Source of the DNA: Arenimonas sp.
Lineage (GTDB): Bacteria > Pseudomonadota > Gammaproteobacteria > Xanthomonadales > Xanthomonadaceae
NCBI GenBank assembly: GCA_003497545.1
Contig: DNNT01000143.1
Location: 9,818 to 17,343, forward strand
Length of the DNA: 7,526 nt
Direction of reading: 5' to 3'
The notes beneath the pieces are model-generated. The model saw nothing but the letters and a program-made list of their open reading frames with translations, was not told the DNA's origin and made no database searches. Positions 6,031-7,526 of this stretch are shown here, one piece after another. Each line of letters starts with the position of its first letter. The first letter of the stretch is position 1. Position numbers and translations under genes: made by a program.

Positions 6031-7461
6031 ATGAACCCCGGCCGCCGCCTCTCCCTGATCGTCGCCTGCGCCCTGTTCATCGAGAACATGGACTCGACGG
6101 CCATCGCCACCTCGCTGCCCGCCATCGCGGCCGACCTGGGCACCGAGCCCATCGCGCTCAAGCTGGCGCTCACCGCCTACCTGCTGGCGCTGGCGGTGTT
6201 CATCCCCGTCAGCGGCTGGGTGGCGGACCGGTTCGGGGCGAAACGCACCTTCATGGCGGCGATCGCGGTGTTCCTGCTGGGCTCCGTCGGCTGCGCGGCC
6301 AGTGGCAGCCTGGAGCAGATGGTGGCCGCGCGTTTCCTGCAGGGCATGGGCGGCGCGCTGATGGTGCCGGTGGGCCGGCTGGTGCTGCTGCGCACCGTGC
6401 CCAAGAGCGAACTGGTGCAGGCGCTGAGCTGGCTCACCATCCCGGCGCTGGTGGCGCCCATCATCGGCCCGCCGGTGGGCGGCTTCATCGCCACCTACAG
6501 CGATTGGCGCTGGATCTTCCTGATCAACCTGCCGATGGGCGCGCTGGGCCTGGTGCTGGCCTGGCGCTACGTGCCCGACCTGCGCGAGCCGGTGAAACCG
6601 CTGGACTGGACCGGCTTCGCCCTCTCGGGCCTGGGCCTGGCGCTGGCGCTGTTCGGTTTCTCCACGCTGGGCCGGCACATGGTGTCCACGCCGGTGGCGG
6701 CGGCCTGCCTGGCGGCGGGCCTGGCCGGCATGGCGGCCTACGTGTGGCACGCGCGCCGGCACCCGCACCCGCTGATCGACCTGGGCCTGCTGAAGCTGCC
6801 CACCTTCCGCGCCGGCGTGCTGGGCGGCACGCTGTTCCGCATCGGCATCGGCGCCACGCCCTTCCTGCTGCCGCTGATGCTGCAGCTGGGCTTCGGCCTG
6901 AGCCCGCTGGCCTCGGGCCTGCTCACCTTCGTCTCGGCGGTGGGCGCGATGTTCATGAAGACGATTGCTGCAGCGGTGCTGCGCCGCTTCGGTTTCCGGC
7001 GGGTGCTGTGGATCAACGCGCTGCTGGCCTCGGCGATGCTGGCCGGGTTCGGCCTGTTCCGCGCCGACACGCCGCACTGGCTCATCATGGGCGTGCTGCT
7101 GGTGTCGGGCTGCTTCCGTTCGCTGCAGTTCACCAGCCTCAACGCCATCAGCTACGCCGAAGTCGACCAGGCGCGCATGGGCCAGGCCAGCAGCCTGTCG
7201 GGCATGATGCAGCAGTTCTCGCTGGCGCTGGGCGTGGCCATCGGCGGCTACGCGCTGCAGGTGGCCGGCGCGCTCACCGGCAACGATTACGCCGACGCCG
7301 GCAACTTCGGCTGGGCTTTCCTGACCGTCGGCACGATTTCCGCGCTGTCGGCCTGGGTGATGTTCCGACTGCCGCGCGACGCCGGCGCCGAAATGGCCGG
7401 CCGTGCACAGGCCGGCCAGGAAGTGGCCGAGCCGAAAGCCGCGCAGCGCCCTGCCACATGA
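6031..7461 (+). CDS. MFS drug-efflux-type transporter, DHA2 (EmrB/HsrA-like)
   Basis: This 476-residue inner-membrane protein belongs to the major facilitator superfamily, DHA2 group with about 14 membrane segments, normally proton-driven drug or solute exporters. Signature features: acidic D21 in TM1 within ENMDSTAIATSLPAIA, motif A GWVADRFGAKR at 62-72 between TM2 and TM3, R101 in motif B of TM4, the antiporter motif C around APIIGPPVGGF at 142-152 in TM5, and DWRWIFLINLPMG at 158-170. It strongly recalls E. coli HsrA (YieO) in the N-terminal half and around HPLIDLGLLK (246-255). The substrate is unknown. An in-frame TAG at 6022-6024 makes ATG 6031 the first usable ATG; GGAG at 6014-6017 is 13 bases away, longer than ideal. 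Divergence from the MarR-GNAT gene suggests repression through the shared spacer. The polar tail after residue 450 is probably cytoplasmic. Confidence 0.93.
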   Translation: MNPGRRLSLIVACALFIENMDSTAIATSLPAIAADLGTEPIALKLALTAYLLALAVFIPVSGWVADRFGAKRTFMAAIAVFLLGSVGCAASGSLEQMVAARFLQGMGGALMVPVGRLVLLRTVPKSELVQALSWLTIPALVAPIIGPPVGGFIATYSDWRWIFLINLPMGALGLVLAWRYVPDLREPVKPLDWTGFALSGLGLALALFGFSTLGRHMVSTPVAAACLAAGLAGMAAYVWHARRHPHPLIDLGLLKLPTFRAGVLGGTLFRIGIGATPFLLPLMLQLGFGLSPLASGLLTFVSAVGAMFMKTIAAAVLRRFGFRRVLWINALLASAMLAGFGLFRADTPHWLIMGVLLVSGCFRSLQFTSLNAISYAEVDQARMGQASSLSGMMQQFSLALGVAIGGYALQVAGALTGNDYADAGNFGWAFLTVGTISALSAWVMFRLPRDAGAEMAGRAQAGQEVAEPKAAQRPAT

Positions 7462-7509
7462 TTCGCGCGCCGGCTCATTCTGCGCACGATCTGATTCGCA
7501 CGCCGGATC
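7459..7509. repeat. Degenerate direct repeat at the 3' end of the MFS gene
   Basis: An 18-mer starting TGATTCGC is present at 7459-7476 and again at 7492-7509, matching at 16 of 18 positions with a 33-base period. The following GGCTCATTCTG and GGATCTTCTG segments also align with a one-base gap. The first copy begins with the transporter's TGA stop codon. No hairpin with a T tract is visible, so no terminator is called in this stretch. Confidence 0.5.
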
Positions 7510-7512
7510 TTC

Positions 7513-7526
7513 TGTAGGAGCGGCTT
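7513..7526 (+). repeat. Left end of a GTAG-type REP sequence, cut by window edge
   Basis: TGTAGGAGCGGCTT at the extreme right edge matches the opening of extragenic repeats that I recall from Xanthomonadaceae and Pseudomonas, which begin GTAG followed by a GC-rich hairpin such as GGAGCGGCTT...AGCCGC. Only the head and presumed first arm are visible; the second arm would lie beyond the window. Such GTAG-headed REPs are the targets of REP-associated tyrosine transposases. Confidence 0.6.

Noticed and set aside
5961..6173. 71-codon N-terminal extension of the MarR-GNAT protein
   Set aside because: It runs through the predicted promoter and into the divergent transporter gene; the MarR domain starts normally at MSFLSEQG, and the extension shows no family similarity.
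5989..7077. Minus-strand open frame of 362 codons opposite the MFS gene
   Set aside because: The translation is a Q/R/H/G-rich low-complexity shadow with no domain, antisense to a clear 14-segment transporter.
5052..7517. Plus-strand open frame of 821 codons spanning the MarR-GNAT gene antisense and the MFS gene out of frame
   Set aside because: It crosses two well-supported genes and their shared promoter region; its composition is that of GC-driven noise.

Overview
The window is about 7.5 kb of very GC-rich, densely coding DNA, apart from one short AT-rich patch near 4932-5018. Protein content and repeats point to a gammaproteobacterium, most likely of the Xanthomonadales (Xanthomonas, Stenotrophomonas, Lysobacter and relatives). 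AroE, the YeiW-like protein, the gamma-carbonic anhydrase and PrlC all resemble their enterobacterial counterparts closely. The right edge enters a GTAG-headed repeat of the REP type common in Xanthomonadaceae and Pseudomonas. The assignment rests on remembered family sequences, not on a search.

Layout, left to right: the 3' two-thirds of aroE (shikimate dehydrogenase, +), overlapped by a small Cys-cluster gene of the YkgJ/YeiW type (+). Convergent to these is a YrdA-type gamma-carbonic anhydrase (-). A 62-bp divergent spacer follows, then a coniferyl-aldehyde-dehydrogenase-like ALDH (+) and, 35 bp on, oligopeptidase A prlC (+). prlC converges on a MarR-GNAT fusion regulator (-); the two are separated by a 28-bp perfect inverted repeat nested in shorter repeats, and both stop codons lie in the repeats. 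The MarR-GNAT gene is divergent from a DHA2-type MFS transporter (+) across a 70-bp spacer holding a plausible promoter and a dyad operator. After the transporter come a degenerate direct repeat and the start of a REP-like sequence.

Functionally this is mostly a housekeeping neighbourhood: aromatic amino acid biosynthesis, a CO2/bicarbonate-type enzyme, peptide turnover and aldehyde oxidation. It also holds one locally regulated pair, MarR-GNAT plus MFS pump, which looks like a self-contained efflux or stress-response unit. I see no phage, CRISPR, IS transposase or RNA gene. I see no convincing new multi-gene system; the most unusual structure is the nested palindrome between prlC and the MarR-GNAT gene.
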